64,000 bases of DNA. It comes from Mycobacterium sp. NBC_00419. Lineage in GTDB: Bacteria; Actinomycetota; Actinomycetes; Mycobacteriales; Mycobacteriaceae. A model generated the notes under the pieces. That model made no database searches. It was not told where the DNA came from and worked only from the letters and a program-made list of their open reading frames with translations. The translations under genes and the position numbers were made by a program. Positions within the stretch are counted from its first letter, which is position 1; the number at the start of each line of letters is the position of its first letter. The stretch covers positions 620,001 to 684,000 of the forward strand of contig NZ_CP107931.1 in assembly GCF_036023875.1 (NCBI RefSeq). Reading direction: 5' to 3'. Below are positions 47,530 to 56,317 of the stretch, one piece after another.

Positions 47530-48201
47530 GTGACCCGCACGGCCTCCGCCACCCGCCCGCAGTTGGTGATCTTCGATCTCGACGGCACCCTCACCGATTC
47601 CGCGGACGGCATCGTCGCCAGCTTCCGGCACGCGCTGACAGCCGTGGGCGCCGAGGTTCCCGGCGGTGACCTGGCAGGCCGGATCGTCGGGCCGCCGATG
47701 CACCAGACCCTGACCGCCATGGGGCTCGGCGAATTGGCCGACGACGCGATGGCCGCCTACCGGGCTGACTACACCACTCGCGGCTGGGCGATGAACAGCC
47801 TGTTCGACGGTATTCCGCAGCTGCTCGAGGACCTGCGGGCAGCCGGGGTGCGGCTGGCGGTGGCGACCTCGAAAGCCGAACCGACGGCGCGGCGGATCCT
47901 CGAGCACTTCGGCCTGTCCGAGGCGTTCGACGTGATCGCCGGCGCCAGCGTCGACGGGACCCGCTCCAGCAAGGCCGAGGTGGTGGCGCACGCGCTGGGT
48001 CAGTTGCAACCCCTGCCGCAGCGGGTGGTGATGGTGGGCGACCGTGCCCACGACGTGGAAGGCGCTGCCGAACACGGCATCGACACCATCGTGGTCGGTT
48101 GGGGTTACGGCGCAGGTGACTTCACCGATCCCGAGGCTGCGGCCGCAGCGGCCGCCCACGTCACCTCGGTCGCCGCGCTGCGCGAGGTGCTCGGTGTCTG
48201 A
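47530..48201 (+). CDS. ptkA: HAD-family hydrolase, PtkA homologue without the N-terminal extension
   Basis: A HAD protein of 223 residues with catalytic D16 and D18 in [11 protein letters not shown], the motif II threonine in VATSKAE and motif [14 protein letters not shown]. tuberculosis Rv2232 (PtkA), described as a protein tyrosine kinase acting on PtpA, is about 70 residues longer at the N-terminus; that extension is absent here. The protein otherwise looks like a phosphoglycolate phosphatase-type enzyme. The GTG has a GGAG site. Its last codons overlap ptpA, so the two are translationally coupled. Confidence 0.85.
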   Translation: MTRTASATRPQLVIFDLDGTLTDSADGIVASFRHALTAVGAEVPGGDLAGRIVGPPMHQTLTAMGLGELADDAMAAYRADYTTRGWAMNSLFDGIPQLLEDLRAAGVRLAVATSKAEPTARRILEHFGLSEAFDVIAGASVDGTRSSKAEVVAHALGQLQPLPQRVVMVGDRAHDVEGAAEHGIDTIVVGWGYGAGDFTDPEAAAAAAAHVTSVAALREVLGV

Positions 48202-48697
48202 GACCACGGAAATACTGCACGTCACCTTCGTCTGCTCGGGCAACATCTGCCGCTCGCCGATGGCCGAGAAGATGTTCGGCCACCAGATCGCCGAGCGCGG
48301 TCTGGCCGACGTGGTGCGGGTGAGCAGTGCAGGGACCGGGCACTGGCATGCCGGTGAAGGGGCCGACGCGCGCACCAATGCCGTGCTGCGCCAGCACGGC
48401 TACCCCACCGAGCACCGGGCGGCGCGTCTGGCCGACGACCATCTCGGCGCCGACCTGGTGATCGCCATGGGCCGCAACCACCTTCGTTTTCTCACCGACC
48501 TCGGAGTGGAACCCGAACGGCTGCGCATGCTGCGGGCCTTCGATCCCCGCTCCGGCGCCCACGCCCTCGACGTCGAAGACCCGTACTACGGGACGCACGC
48601 CGACTTCGAGGAGACGTTCACCGTCATCGAGGCGTCGTTGCCGGGCCTACACGCCTGGGTCGACCAGCGACTGGCCGCCGAGGGTCTGGCGGGCTAG
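48194..48697 (+). CDS. ptpA: Low-molecular-weight protein tyrosine phosphatase PtpA
   Basis: An LMW-PTP of 167 residues with the P-loop CSGNICRS (nucleophile C14, R20) close to the N-terminus and the general-acid aspartate in VEDPYYG. In M. tuberculosis the orthologue Rv2234 dephosphorylates host proteins and is itself phosphorylated by PtkA. Secretion is not encoded by any signal peptide here. The GTG start overlaps the end of the HAD gene by eight bases, and the SURF1 gene starts directly after its stop. Confidence 0.94.
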   Translation: MSETTEILHVTFVCSGNICRSPMAEKMFGHQIAERGLADVVRVSSAGTGHWHAGEGADARTNAVLRQHGYPTEHRAARLADDHLGADLVIAMGRNHLRFLTDLGVEPERLRMLRAFDPRSGAHALDVEDPYYGTHADFEETFTVIEASLPGLHAWVDQRLAAEGLAG

Positions 48698-49519
48698 ATG
48701 AAGCGCTGGTCGTTCCTGCTCAAACCCGGCTGGTGGGCACTGGGCCTGGTGGTGGTGGCGTTCGCCTACCTGTGCTTCACGGTGCTGGCCCCGTGGCAGC
48801 TGGGCAAGAACACCAAGACCGAGCGAGAGAACGACCAGATCCAGTCGTCACTGACGGCTGCTCCGGTTCCGGTGCAAACCTTTCTTCCGCAACAGAATTC
48901 GTCGGCACCCGACGCGCAGTGGCGGCAGGTCACCGCGACCGGGCGCTACCTGACCGACGCTCAGGTGGTGGCTCGGCTGCGGGTGGTGGGCGGCGAGCCC
49001 GCCTACGAGGTGCTGGTGCCGTTCGCCGTCGACGGCGGCCCCACCGTGCTGGTCGACCGCGGCTACGTCCGTCCGGTGAAGGGCACCGCGGTACCCGAGA
49101 TCCCGGCTGCGCCCGGCGGCACGGTGTCCATCACCGCCCGGCTGCGTGACTCCGAGACCGCACCGCCGGACAAGCCGGCGTTCACCGAGAACGGCGTCAC
49201 CCAGATCTATGCGATCGACACCCGTGCGGTGTCGGCCGCCACCCGGGTGCCGGTGGCAGGCTCGTATCTCCAGCTCACCGAGAACCAGCCCGGGGTGCTC
49301 GGCGTCGCCGAACTGCCGCACCTCGACGCCGGGCCGTTCCTGTCGTACGGCATTCAGTGGATCGCGTTCGGCATCGTCGCGCCGATCGGCCTCGGCTACT
49401 TCGTGTATTCCGAGGTCCGGGCCCGGCGCCGCGACGCCGAAGCGGACGCGGCCAAAGTGCCGTCCGAGCCGGTCACCGTCGAGGACAAGCTCGCCGACCG
49501 CTACGGCCGGCGACGCTGA
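48698..49519 (+). CDS. SURF1-family membrane protein
   Basis: A protein of 273 residues with transmembrane segments at about residues 13-33 and 215-240 flanking a periplasmic domain, the SURF1 pattern. Family motifs are APWQLGKNTKTE and VLVDRGYVRPV. SURF1 proteins help assemble the haem a centre of cytochrome oxidase. It corresponds to Rv2235. The ATG abuts the ptpA stop with no gap. The last 47 bases overlap the convergent cobD gene. Confidence 0.9.
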   Translation: MKRWSFLLKPGWWALGLVVVAFAYLCFTVLAPWQLGKNTKTERENDQIQSSLTAAPVPVQTFLPQQNSSAPDAQWRQVTATGRYLTDAQVVARLRVVGGEPAYEVLVPFAVDGGPTVLVDRGYVRPVKGTAVPEIPAAPGGTVSITARLRDSETAPPDKPAFTENGVTQIYAIDTRAVSAATRVPVAGSYLQLTENQPGVLGVAELPHLDAGPFLSYGIQWIAFGIVAPIGLGYFVYSEVRARRRDAEADAAKVPSEPVTVEDKLADRYGRRR

Positions 49520-50438
49520 GCCCGACCGCCACACCGGCCGCGGCCACCTGAACCACCCGCGAGAGCGCCACCGACCGGCGCAGGTCCTCGACCTGCGGCA
49601 CCCGCCCGTCGCCCAGGGTGGGCCGGATCTCCAGCTCGTGCCGGTACTGCGTCGGGCCGCCGAGCCGCACCCCCAGCGCCCCGGCGAACGTCGCCTCCAC
49701 CACCCCGGCGTTCGGGCTGGGGTGACGGGCGGCGTCACGGCGCCAGGCCCGCAGCGCCCCCGACGGCGACCCCGCGACCGCCGGCGCGCACAGCACCACC
49801 AGCGCGCCGGCCAGCCGGGCCGCGACATAGTTGGCGATGTCATCCAATCGCGCTGCCGCCCAACCGAATCGGGCGTAGCGCGGCGACCGGTTGCCGATCA
49901 TCGCATCGAGGGTGTTGGCGCCGCGGTAGACCAGCACCCCCGGCACTCCCCCCAGCGCGGCCCACAGCAGCGGGGCGACGTGGGCGTCAGAGGTGTTCTC
50001 GGCCACCGACTCCAGCGCCGCTCGGGCCAGACCGTCGGAGTCGAGCACCGAGGGATCTCGCCCGCACAGCGACGGCAGCAGGTCGCGGGCGCCGTCGATG
50101 TCACCGGCGTCGAGCAGATCGGCCAGCCGGGTCCCGGTTCGGGCCAGCGTCGTACCGCCGAGTGCCACCCAGGTGGCGGCCGCCGTCACCGCGCCCAGAG
50201 CGGGACCACCACGGGCGCCCCGCTGCGCCGCCGTGCCCGCCAACGCCAGCCCACCCAGCAGGACGGCGACGTGCACGGCGCCGGCGGCGCGGCTGTCGCG
50301 GTAGGTCCTGGATTCGAGTGCGGCTGCGCACCAACCGAACCCCGCGACCGGATGGTGGCGCTGCGGGTCGGCGAACGCGACGTCGGCCAGTTGACCGAGC
50401 ACGATTCCGGTGGCCCGCCACGGTCTGCGCACAAACAC
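49473..50438 (-). CDS. cobD: Cobalamin biosynthesis protein CobD/CbiB
   Basis: A membrane protein of 321 residues that attaches aminopropanol (or its phosphate) to adenosylcobyric acid to give cobinamide. Motifs are FADPQRHHPVAGFG, RDPSVLDSDGLARAALES, VAENTSDAHVAPLLWAALGG (cut here as AENTSDAHVAPLLWA) and RFGWAAARLDD. It starts at a GTG, with another GTG two codons later. It is convergent with and overlaps the SURF1 gene by 47 bases, and is divergent from the amidohydrolase with 34 bases between starts. Confidence 0.92.
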   Translation of the reverse strand: MFVRRPWRATGIVLGQLADVAFADPQRHHPVAGFGWCAAALESRTYRDSRAAGAVHVAVLLGGLALAGTAAQRGARGGPALGAVTAAATWVALGGTTLARTGTRLADLLDAGDIDGARDLLPSLCGRDPSVLDSDGLARAALESVAENTSDAHVAPLLWAALGGVPGVLVYRGANTLDAMIGNRSPRYARFGWAAARLDDIANYVAARLAGALVVLCAPAVAGSPSGALRAWRRDAARHPSPNAGVVEATFAGALGVRLGGPTQYRHELEIRPTLGDGRVPQVEDLRRSVALSRVVQVAAAGVAVGLSVAGRSGRRACPRR

Positions 50439-50472
50439 CTCGGCACTCTCTCACACGTGGTGTACTGCCCCC

Positions 50473-52185
50473 ATGTCCAGCCAGATCCTGACGGCAGGCA
50501 CCGTCATCACGATGGATCCAGCACGCCCGCGTGCCGAGGCCGTGGCCGTCACCGACGGCCGCATCGCCGCGGTGGGTTCGCTGGCCGAGTGCCAGGCGGC
50601 GTGCCCGGACGCCGAGGTCCTCGACACCGGGGTGGCCGCGCTGCTGCCCGGGTTCGTCGAACCGCACAGCCATCCGGTGATGAGCGGTGTGGCCACCCAG
50701 CCACCGGCGCGATCCATCGCGCCATGGGTCGCGCCGACCTGGGCTGATGTGGAAGCGATCATCGCCGAGGCGATCGCCGCGACCGACCCGGCGACCCCGC
50801 TGCTGTTCGCCGGATTCGACGCGCTGCTGCACGGCCGGCCCTCGCCGAAGGCCGACGAACTCGACCGGATATTCGGCGAGCGGGTCGCGGTGATCGCCGA
50901 CAACTCGGGCCACGGCGCGTATTTCAACACCGCGGTCATGAAGCGCAACGGCTGGGATGTCACCCCGCCCCCGGATCCGGCCGGTGCCCATTACGGCCGG
51001 AACGCCGACGGCAGTCTCAACGGCCAGGGCTTCGAAACGGCGGCCATCATGGCGATCGCCGCGCCGGTGATGGCCGAACTGGGCGGCAACCCGCTGTTCA
51101 GCGCCGCACAGTACTACGCGGAGATGGCGCGCGGCGGCTACACGTCCACCTCGGACATGACCTATGACCGCAATCTCAAGACCGCCTACGAGGCGCTGGC
51201 CGCCGCGCCGTCGTGTCCGCTGCGGGTCAGCATGTGGGAGATGTCGACCTCCGACAGCTTCGCCGACCCCGAGAGCTTCGCCGCGGGCGAGGCGTTGTTG
51301 GTCAAACGCGGCGTGAAGCTGTGGACCGACGGCTCGCCGTGGATCGGCAACATCGCGACCTCGTTTCCCTACCTGAGCAACACGACCACCGCCGACGCCG
51401 GTATCGACCCCGCGGTGGCCGGTGGGGCGCGCTCGTTGAACTACACCCGCGAGGAACTCGACGTCACCCTCGACAAGGCCGCTCCAGCAGGCTGGCAGAT
51501 GTCGTTTCACGCCAATGGCGACCTGGCGATCGAGTTGGCGCTCGACGCCTACGACGCGGCGCTGCACCGGCACAACCTGGTCGGCACCGACCATCGTTGG
51601 CGGCTGGAACACCTCGGTGCGGGCACCCGCGCGCAATTCGAGCGGGCCGCGGCACTGGGTGTCTACGTCTCGATGGCGCCGTTTCAGTACTACTACTGGG
51701 GTGACCTGCTCGACGGTCAGCTGTTCGACCACGAGCACGGCAGCCGCTGGCAAGCATTCGGTGACGCGGCGGCCGCAGGTGCGGTGCTGTCGCTGCACAA
51801 CGACGGGTCGGTGTCGCCGCCGACACCGGTGCTCAACATCGCGACGGCGGTGTCCCGGCGCACCAGGGCGGGCAATGTCCACGGTCCCGAGCAGGCGATC
51901 TCACTGGACCAGGGGTTGCGTGCACATACGATCGACGCCGCACGCACACTGCACCGGGAGGATCTCGTCGGTTCGGTCAGCGTCGGCAAGCTCGCCGATT
52001 TCACCGAACTGACCGCCGACCCCTACACAGTCGATCCGGCGGAATTGGCGCAGAAAGCTCAGGTGAGCGGAACGTGGTTGAGCGGCAAGCGAATCGACCT
52101 CGACGAGTTCCTGGGAGCCGTCGGAGGTGCCGACCCCGGCACGCATGCTCATCTGGCCGGTGAACCCCGGCACACCTGCTGCTGA
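50473..52185 (+). CDS. YtcJ-like amidohydrolase
   Basis: A metal-dependent amidohydrolase of 570 residues of the YtcJ/NfdA group. The first metal-binding motif is GFVEPHSHPV near residue 66, later ligands are in MSFHANGD and HRWRLEHLG, and the C-terminal aspartate is in LSLHNDGSV. The final SVGKLADF is the usual small beta-domain. It could act on N-substituted formamides or similar amides; the substrate is unknown. It ends in an unusual tail with HTCC. No relative is present in the M. tuberculosis block, so it marks the start of the variable region. Confidence 0.88.
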   Translation: MSSQILTAGTVITMDPARPRAEAVAVTDGRIAAVGSLAECQAACPDAEVLDTGVAALLPGFVEPHSHPVMSGVATQPPARSIAPWVAPTWADVEAIIAEAIAATDPATPLLFAGFDALLHGRPSPKADELDRIFGERVAVIADNSGHGAYFNTAVMKRNGWDVTPPPDPAGAHYGRNADGSLNGQGFETAAIMAIAAPVMAELGGNPLFSAAQYYAEMARGGYTSTSDMTYDRNLKTAYEALAAAPSCPLRVSMWEMSTSDSFADPESFAAGEALLVKRGVKLWTDGSPWIGNIATSFPYLSNTTTADAGIDPAVAGGARSLNYTREELDVTLDKAAPAGWQMSFHANGDLAIELALDAYDAALHRHNLVGTDHRWRLEHLGAGTRAQFERAAALGVYVSMAPFQYYYWGDLLDGQLFDHEHGSRWQAFGDAAAAGAVLSLHNDGSVSPPTPVLNIATAVSRRTRAGNVHGPEQAISLDQGLRAHTIDAARTLHREDLVGSVSVGKLADFTELTADPYTVDPAELAQKAQVSGTWLSGKRIDLDEFLGAVGGADPGTHAHLAGEPRHTCC

Positions 52186-52198
52186 ACCGTGCCCCGGG

Positions 52199-53503
52199 TC
52201 AGGCGGCCGGGCGGACCCGATCCGAACGCGCAGGCCGCCCTGTCGAGGCCACGGACTTGGCGGTGGACCGGCTCGCGGTCGGGCTGCCGGCATCCGTTGT
52301 GGACCGCGAGCTTCCCGAGGCAGCCGCCGTCCGGGGCTTGATCGGGACGACGGACGCACCGCGCACCTTGGCAGCCCCGGCGGTCCGCACCGACGTGAGC
52401 CGTGCGCCGGCGGTCTCGACCGCCGCCGGTGCGGCCGCAGGCGCCTGCGGCCGGATCGCGTCGACGATGGCATATCCGACGTCACCCAACACCTTGCCGG
52501 GCAGCACGGCGGTCGCTTTGATGACGGCGCCCACAGCTTCCACGGTCTTCTGCAGCACCAGGCCGGCATCCCCGGTCGCCAGCGCGAGCTGGACGTCGTA
52601 GACCGCCCGCGAACCCGCCAGCGCCCAGTCGCGATAGTCGACGAACAGTGCGGTTCCCAGTGCCGGATGTTCCGGCACCGCAACGCCATTCCAGCTCACC
52701 AGAGTCCAGCCGTCGGTCGGGTTGCCTCGGACCACCACGATTCCGGTGTTGCCGAGGAAGTTGTTGTTGACGAAGTCGAGGGTCGGCGGGTTCTTGACGT
52801 TCAACATCACCCAGCTGGTGATCGTGCCGTTGTGCGAGAACGCCAATGGGTTCGCGTCGGGGTTGAGGGCGTCGGCCGTGAAGGACGAGTACTTGTTCAT
52901 CTCGTCCCAGTAGATCTTCTGGATGGCGGCGTTGGTACGGTCGTAGAAGGCGATGCCGTTGACATCACCATTCGCCAAAGTGGGTGTGGGGCTTTGCGGC
53001 ATCGGGGTCAGCCAGCTGCCCAGCCTCCACTGGTCCTGAACATTGACGTAGGACGTCATTCGGGGGTCCACGAATTTTCCGTCGGGGGTCGTCACGGTGC
53101 TGGCCAACTCGTTGGCGCCGGCGCGGACCTCGAGCAGTCCGTTCAGGGCGACCGGCGTCAGTCCGGCGTACTGCGCGTAGGGCGCGGCGGTCTGTGAGGT
53201 TCGGATCAGGGTGGAGGTGTAAATGGCGTCGTAGTCAACGCCTTTCGCGATCAGGGTGTCTTTCAGAGCCTGCGCCTGGGTTTGGCCCAGCGGGCTCAGA
53301 TCGGGGCCCGGTGGAATCGAGCCGAGGATCTGCTCGACGTTCTCCATCGACTGGGCGTGCCGAACAAACGTCAGCGTCATCGAGGTGGCCGCCCAGGCCA
53401 CTGCCGAGGACGCGATGAACATCACGACCGCCAGCACGACGATCGCCAGGCGTTGGAGCCACCGGGACGGCTGACTGGTTGGCCACACACGAACAGCGGA
53501 CAT
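52199..53503 (-). CDS. Exported histidine phosphatase-family protein
   Basis: A protein of 434 residues. A signal/anchor segment (RLAIVVLAVVMFIASSAVAWA) at residues 18-40 is followed by a histidine phosphatase domain with TFVRHAQSMEN (catalytic His) and a second catalytic His in AFSHNGTITSW. After about residue 320 comes a tail rich in Ala, Ser, Thr and Arg with no predicted fold, typical of mycobacterial exported proteins. The substrate is unknown. It is convergent with the amidohydrolase and in the same direction as the DUF4185 gene upstream. Confidence 0.85.
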   Translation of the reverse strand: MSAVRVWPTSQPSRWLQRLAIVVLAVVMFIASSAVAWAATSMTLTFVRHAQSMENVEQILGSIPPGPDLSPLGQTQAQALKDTLIAKGVDYDAIYTSTLIRTSQTAAPYAQYAGLTPVALNGLLEVRAGANELASTVTTPDGKFVDPRMTSYVNVQDQWRLGSWLTPMPQSPTPTLANGDVNGIAFYDRTNAAIQKIYWDEMNKYSSFTADALNPDANPLAFSHNGTITSWVMLNVKNPPTLDFVNNNFLGNTGIVVVRGNPTDGWTLVSWNGVAVPEHPALGTALFVDYRDWALAGSRAVYDVQLALATGDAGLVLQKTVEAVGAVIKATAVLPGKVLGDVGYAIVDAIRPQAPAAAPAAVETAGARLTSVRTAGAAKVRGASVVPIKPRTAAASGSSRSTTDAGSPTASRSTAKSVASTGRPARSDRVRPAA

Positions 53504-53627
53504 CGGCACCCCTACGGTCGACGGACGAGACACGCGCGGGCCCTGAAACCCCCCGGCTGGGGCGAAGCATAACCGACCTCAACGTCCTCCAGGCGGTTTA
53601 CAGTGCAACGATTCCCAGACCCGTCGG

Positions 53628-55202
53628 CTACGCGAGCGTGGTCTTCATCAGGGCGACGTTGTAGTCACCCCATAGCGACATGTTCCAGTAGATGTCCTGG
53701 CCGGTGGACCACGGATCCATCATCGGCGCGTACAGGCCGGGATACTGCAGTGAATTCACCAGCGGGGTGGCCGACGACCAGGTGCCCTGCGGCGAATCAG
53801 CCGTCCGCATCACCACCGTGCCGGTGCCGTCGGAGTACATCGCCACGTACTTGTTCAGGTAGGTGTTGTACTGCACCGACATCTCGCTGACGTGGCCGTT
53901 GGGTCCGCCGACGCCGAAGACACCGGCGACCCAGCTGCCGAAGAACAGGCCGAGCTGGCCCAGGAATCCGCCGGCGTTCTGGTTCTGCGTAGTCGGCGGC
54001 AGGATCGGTATTGCGGCCGACGGGTCGTTGATCGTCCAGGATGCGCCGTTCCAGTACTCGTACTGGTCGAGGTCGAGGATGGCGTCCTGCTTGACCCGTG
54101 AGACGTAGGCCGAGCCCATCCGCCCCGACGGGGTGCCGAATGAGTAGACGTACCCGGCGTCGGCGGAGTCGGCGGGCGGCTTGACGTAGGCGCCCTGCTG
54201 AAAGTTCTGGTTGCCGTAGACGAATGATCGGCTGGATCGCAGCCAGCTGGCGGCCCGGATGGTCTGCGGGGCGACGGTCCAGTTCTGCCCGTTGTCATCG
54301 GAGTAGGCGATCGCCGAGTAGTTGGTGGTCCACTGGCCGCCGAAGTCCCACGATCGAACCGACATGAAGTTGACGTATTGCCGTGCACCATAGGTGTTGT
54401 CGTACGGCACGGAGATCGCCGCAGTCGGGATGATCGTCACCTCGGAGCCGAACAGCCCCAGGTAACTCGCGTTGCCCCGGATGACCTGTTTGGACATGCC
54501 GGTCGAACTCAGCGGCGAGCCGGCGAACGGGTTGGTCAACGAGCCGGTTGCGAACGTCCGGGCGATCGGGTCGGTGGTGCGCAGCAGCACGTTCGAGCGC
54601 CACGCACCGCTCATGTTCGGACCGCTGAAGGTGTCTCCGAAGATGATGAGCACCTGACGGTCCTGGCCGGTCATGCCGTTGTCCCACATGACGCCGACGT
54701 CGGTGCCGTAGATGCCGAACCGGGCCGAGGTGCCGTTGTTGGGTCCGGTAACCCAACCGACCTTGGTCGTGACGGGTGACGACGTCACCGCGGCCACCGA
54801 GGCGGTGGCCGTCGGCGTCGTGGTTGTGGCCTCGGTGTCGCGGCGCGTCCACGACGCCAGGGCCATCAGCGGAGCCGGATCCACCGGGGCAACCGGCCGG
54901 TTGGGGGCGAAGGAGCCGGCGGCCCGGGAATCTCTGCGCGGCAGCGCTTTCGGCACCTCGACGCTGTCGCGGGCCCCGGCGGCCGTCGTCGTCGCAGCGC
55001 TGGGCGCCGCGCTCGCGGGCTTCACCGTCGTGCGTGGCGAGGAGGCCCGCTGGTGGCGCGGCGAGTGCGCGGCCGAGGTTGAGCTCGGCGTGCCGTCACC
55101 GGACTCCGCTGACGCAATCCCCGAGCCGCTGGCCAGCGCGGTGCCTACACCGAGTGCTATCGCCAGGCCCCCGATTCGGCCCACATACGTTGCTCTGCGC
55201 AT
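53628..55202 (-). CDS. Secreted DUF4185 protein, probable endo-D-arabinanase (GH183)
   Basis: A protein of 524 residues. Signal peptide (residues 1-33, ending SGIASAES), a low-complexity Ser/Thr/Ala/Pro stretch to about residue 120, then a DUF4185 beta-propeller-like domain. Typical text is DRQVLIIFGDTFSGPNMSG, AYSDDNGQNWTV, and WNMSLWGDYNVALM at the end. DUF4185 proteins of mycobacteria have been described as endo-D-arabinofuranases (family GH183) cutting arabinan of arabinogalactan and lipoarabinomannan. A cell-wall remodelling role is therefore likely. Its start faces the first of three small secreted peptides across a shared 172-base promoter region. Confidence 0.85.
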   Translation of the reverse strand: MRRATYVGRIGGLAIALGVGTALASGSGIASAESGDGTPSSTSAAHSPRHQRASSPRTTVKPASAAPSAATTTAAGARDSVEVPKALPRRDSRAAGSFAPNRPVAPVDPAPLMALASWTRRDTEATTTTPTATASVAAVTSSPVTTKVGWVTGPNNGTSARFGIYGTDVGVMWDNGMTGQDRQVLIIFGDTFSGPNMSGAWRSNVLLRTTDPIARTFATGSLTNPFAGSPLSSTGMSKQVIRGNASYLGLFGSEVTIIPTAAISVPYDNTYGARQYVNFMSVRSWDFGGQWTTNYSAIAYSDDNGQNWTVAPQTIRAASWLRSSRSFVYGNQNFQQGAYVKPPADSADAGYVYSFGTPSGRMGSAYVSRVKQDAILDLDQYEYWNGASWTINDPSAAIPILPPTTQNQNAGGFLGQLGLFFGSWVAGVFGVGGPNGHVSEMSVQYNTYLNKYVAMYSDGTGTVVMRTADSPQGTWSSATPLVNSLQYPGLYAPMMDPWSTGQDIYWNMSLWGDYNVALMKTTLA

Positions 55203-55245
55203 TCCGTACTCCCTAGATCGCCCGTCCAGTATTGACCGCACAGGG

Positions 55246-55340
55246 GTCCACCGATCGGAGTACACGCGAATCATCCCCCACCGGGGCCGCTCGGTGGACA
55301 GACGCCGGTGTGGTGGCGGCGCAGTATTCATCTCGAGCCG
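55246..55340 (+). repeat. Promoter block duplicated upstream of peptide genes 1 and 3 (copy A)
   Basis: This 95-base block is about 35-130 bases before peptide gene 1 and is similar to 56175-56269 before peptide gene 3. Both begin with GTCCACCGAT and carry its complement TCGGTGGAC exactly 45 bases later, then shared GCCGGTGTGGT and TATTCAT.TCGAGCCG. The repeat spacing equals about four helical turns, as expected for sites bound on one face of DNA. Copy A also lies in front of the divergent DUF4185 gene. Confidence 0.7.
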
Positions 55341-55374
55341 CTCAAGCGAAGCGGACCCAGACTTGGAGGACACG

Positions 55375-55611
55375 ATGACTGCACAGATCTCGAAGCGCAC
55401 CGCAGGGCTGCTGGCCAGCGTCGTCGCCGCCGGCGGGCTGGCCCTGGGCTTGGGCTTCGCCCCCACCGCCAGCGCCGCCAACGGCTGCGGGTACGGCTAC
55501 CATCTCGACGGCGGCAGCTGCGTCGTCAACCTGCCCGGCCCCGGCGCCCAGGCCGACCCCGGTCACCCGAACTGCTGGATCAACGGCAACGACGATCAGC
55601 GTTGCTACTGA
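55375..55611 (+). CDS. Secreted four-cysteine peptide, copy 1
   Basis: A protein of 78 residues. Residues 1-34 form a signal peptide (LLASVVAAGGLALGLGF, ending TASA). The mature part of about 44 residues has four cysteines: NGCGYGYHLDGGSC, HPNCWINGND and QRCY at the very end. It is a paralogue of two further genes within 1 kb. Mature copy 1 is the most divergent (GYGYH for GIGFH, no final AP). A GGAGG site precedes the ATG. I know of no assigned function; two disulfides are expected after export. A strong hairpin terminator follows. Confidence 0.83.
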   Translation: MTAQISKRTAGLLASVVAAGGLALGLGFAPTASAANGCGYGYHLDGGSCVVNLPGPGAQADPGHPNCWINGNDDQRCY

Positions 55612-55630
55612 ACCATCCGACCCCCTTTTC

Positions 55631-55661
55631 ATCCCGCCCGGGCCACTGGCCCGGGCGGGAT
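55631..55661. terminator. Terminator hairpin after peptide gene 1
   Basis: ATCCCGCCCGGGCCA and its exact complement are separated by one base, 20 bases after the stop. The stem is very GC-rich and no T-tract follows. An almost identical stem occurs after peptide gene 2. Confidence 0.75.
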
Positions 55662-55807
55662 GACGTGTCTGTGAACGATCGGTTTCTCAGGGCGCTGAAC
55701 TGTCCCAACTTCGACTAAATCGCCCTGCGGCACAAGCGTTGCGGACGTACACTTGCTCGTCTCGCGCCCCGCTCATCCCGAGCGGGGGCACGCTCGGGAG
55801 GACACAC

Positions 55808-56044
55808 ATGACCGGATCGATTTCCACACGCGCCGCAGCGTTTTTCGCAGGCGCGCTCGCTGCTGGTGCAGTGACTGCGGGAATGAGCCTCGCCCCCAAC
55901 GCCAATGCTGCCGACGGCTGCGGTATCGGCTTCCACCTCGACGGCCCCAACTGCGTGGTCAACGTTCCCCCGCCAAACGCCCGCTTCGTCAGCCCCAACT
56001 GCTGGATCAACGACAACGGCGACGAGCGCTGCTACGCACCGTAA
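55808..56044 (+). CDS. Secreted four-cysteine peptide, copy 2
   Basis: A 78-residue paralogue with a signal peptide ending NANA near residue 34 and a mature part DGCGIGFHLDGPNC...SPNCWINDNGDERCYAP. The four cysteines are at the same places as in copies 1 and 3. Its mature half differs little from copy 3, mainly around the proline-rich centre (VPPPNARFV versus IPGPGAHFI). Its upstream region is not related to the duplicated block found before copies 1 and 3, so it may be regulated differently. A GGGAGG site precedes the ATG. Confidence 0.83.
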   Translation: MTGSISTRAAAFFAGALAAGAVTAGMSLAPNANAADGCGIGFHLDGPNCVVNVPPPNARFVSPNCWINDNGDERCYAP

Positions 56045-56066
56045 CTCGGCGACACCACCCAACCAC

Positions 56067-56104
56067 TCCCGTCCGGGCCACTTGGCTCGGGCGGGATTTT
56101 TCTT
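56067..56104 (+). terminator. Intrinsic terminator after peptide gene 2
   Basis: A stem TCCCGTCCGGGCCA / TGGCTCGGGCGGGA (one or two mismatches, two-base loop) is followed directly by TTTTTCTT, 23 bases after the stop. It is a textbook intrinsic terminator for the + strand. Confidence 0.88.
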
Positions 56105-56174
56105 GAACTATGTTGTGCTGCAATGCTTTTCGTTTGACAGTCGATGTCGGGGTGCAGTCCGAAAGGCGATCGGT

Positions 56175-56269
56175 GTCCACCGATTGGTGGACGCGCGATT
56201 CCCTCTCGATGCGGTCTGGTCGGTGGACATACAGCCGGTGTGGTTCAGCGCACTATTCATTTCGAGCCG
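56175..56269 (+). repeat. Promoter block duplicated upstream of peptide genes 1 and 3 (copy B)
   Basis: Matches 55246-55340. GTCCACCGA at 56175-56183 and TCGGTGGAC at 56220-56228 keep the 45-base spacing. Here a third site, TTGGTGGAC (56184-56192), directly abuts the first, giving a perfect 7-base inverted repeat with a four-base centre (56175-56192). The first codon of peptide gene 3 is 49 bases downstream. Confidence 0.7.
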
Positions 56270-56317
56270 CGCTCAACCCGAGCCGGCCCACAGAACCTGA
56301 ACAACCCGGAGGACAAC

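Noticed and set aside
49473..49519. Frameshift at the SURF1/cobD junction
   Set aside because: Both proteins have full, family-like ends; the 47-base convergent overlap is simply compact packing.
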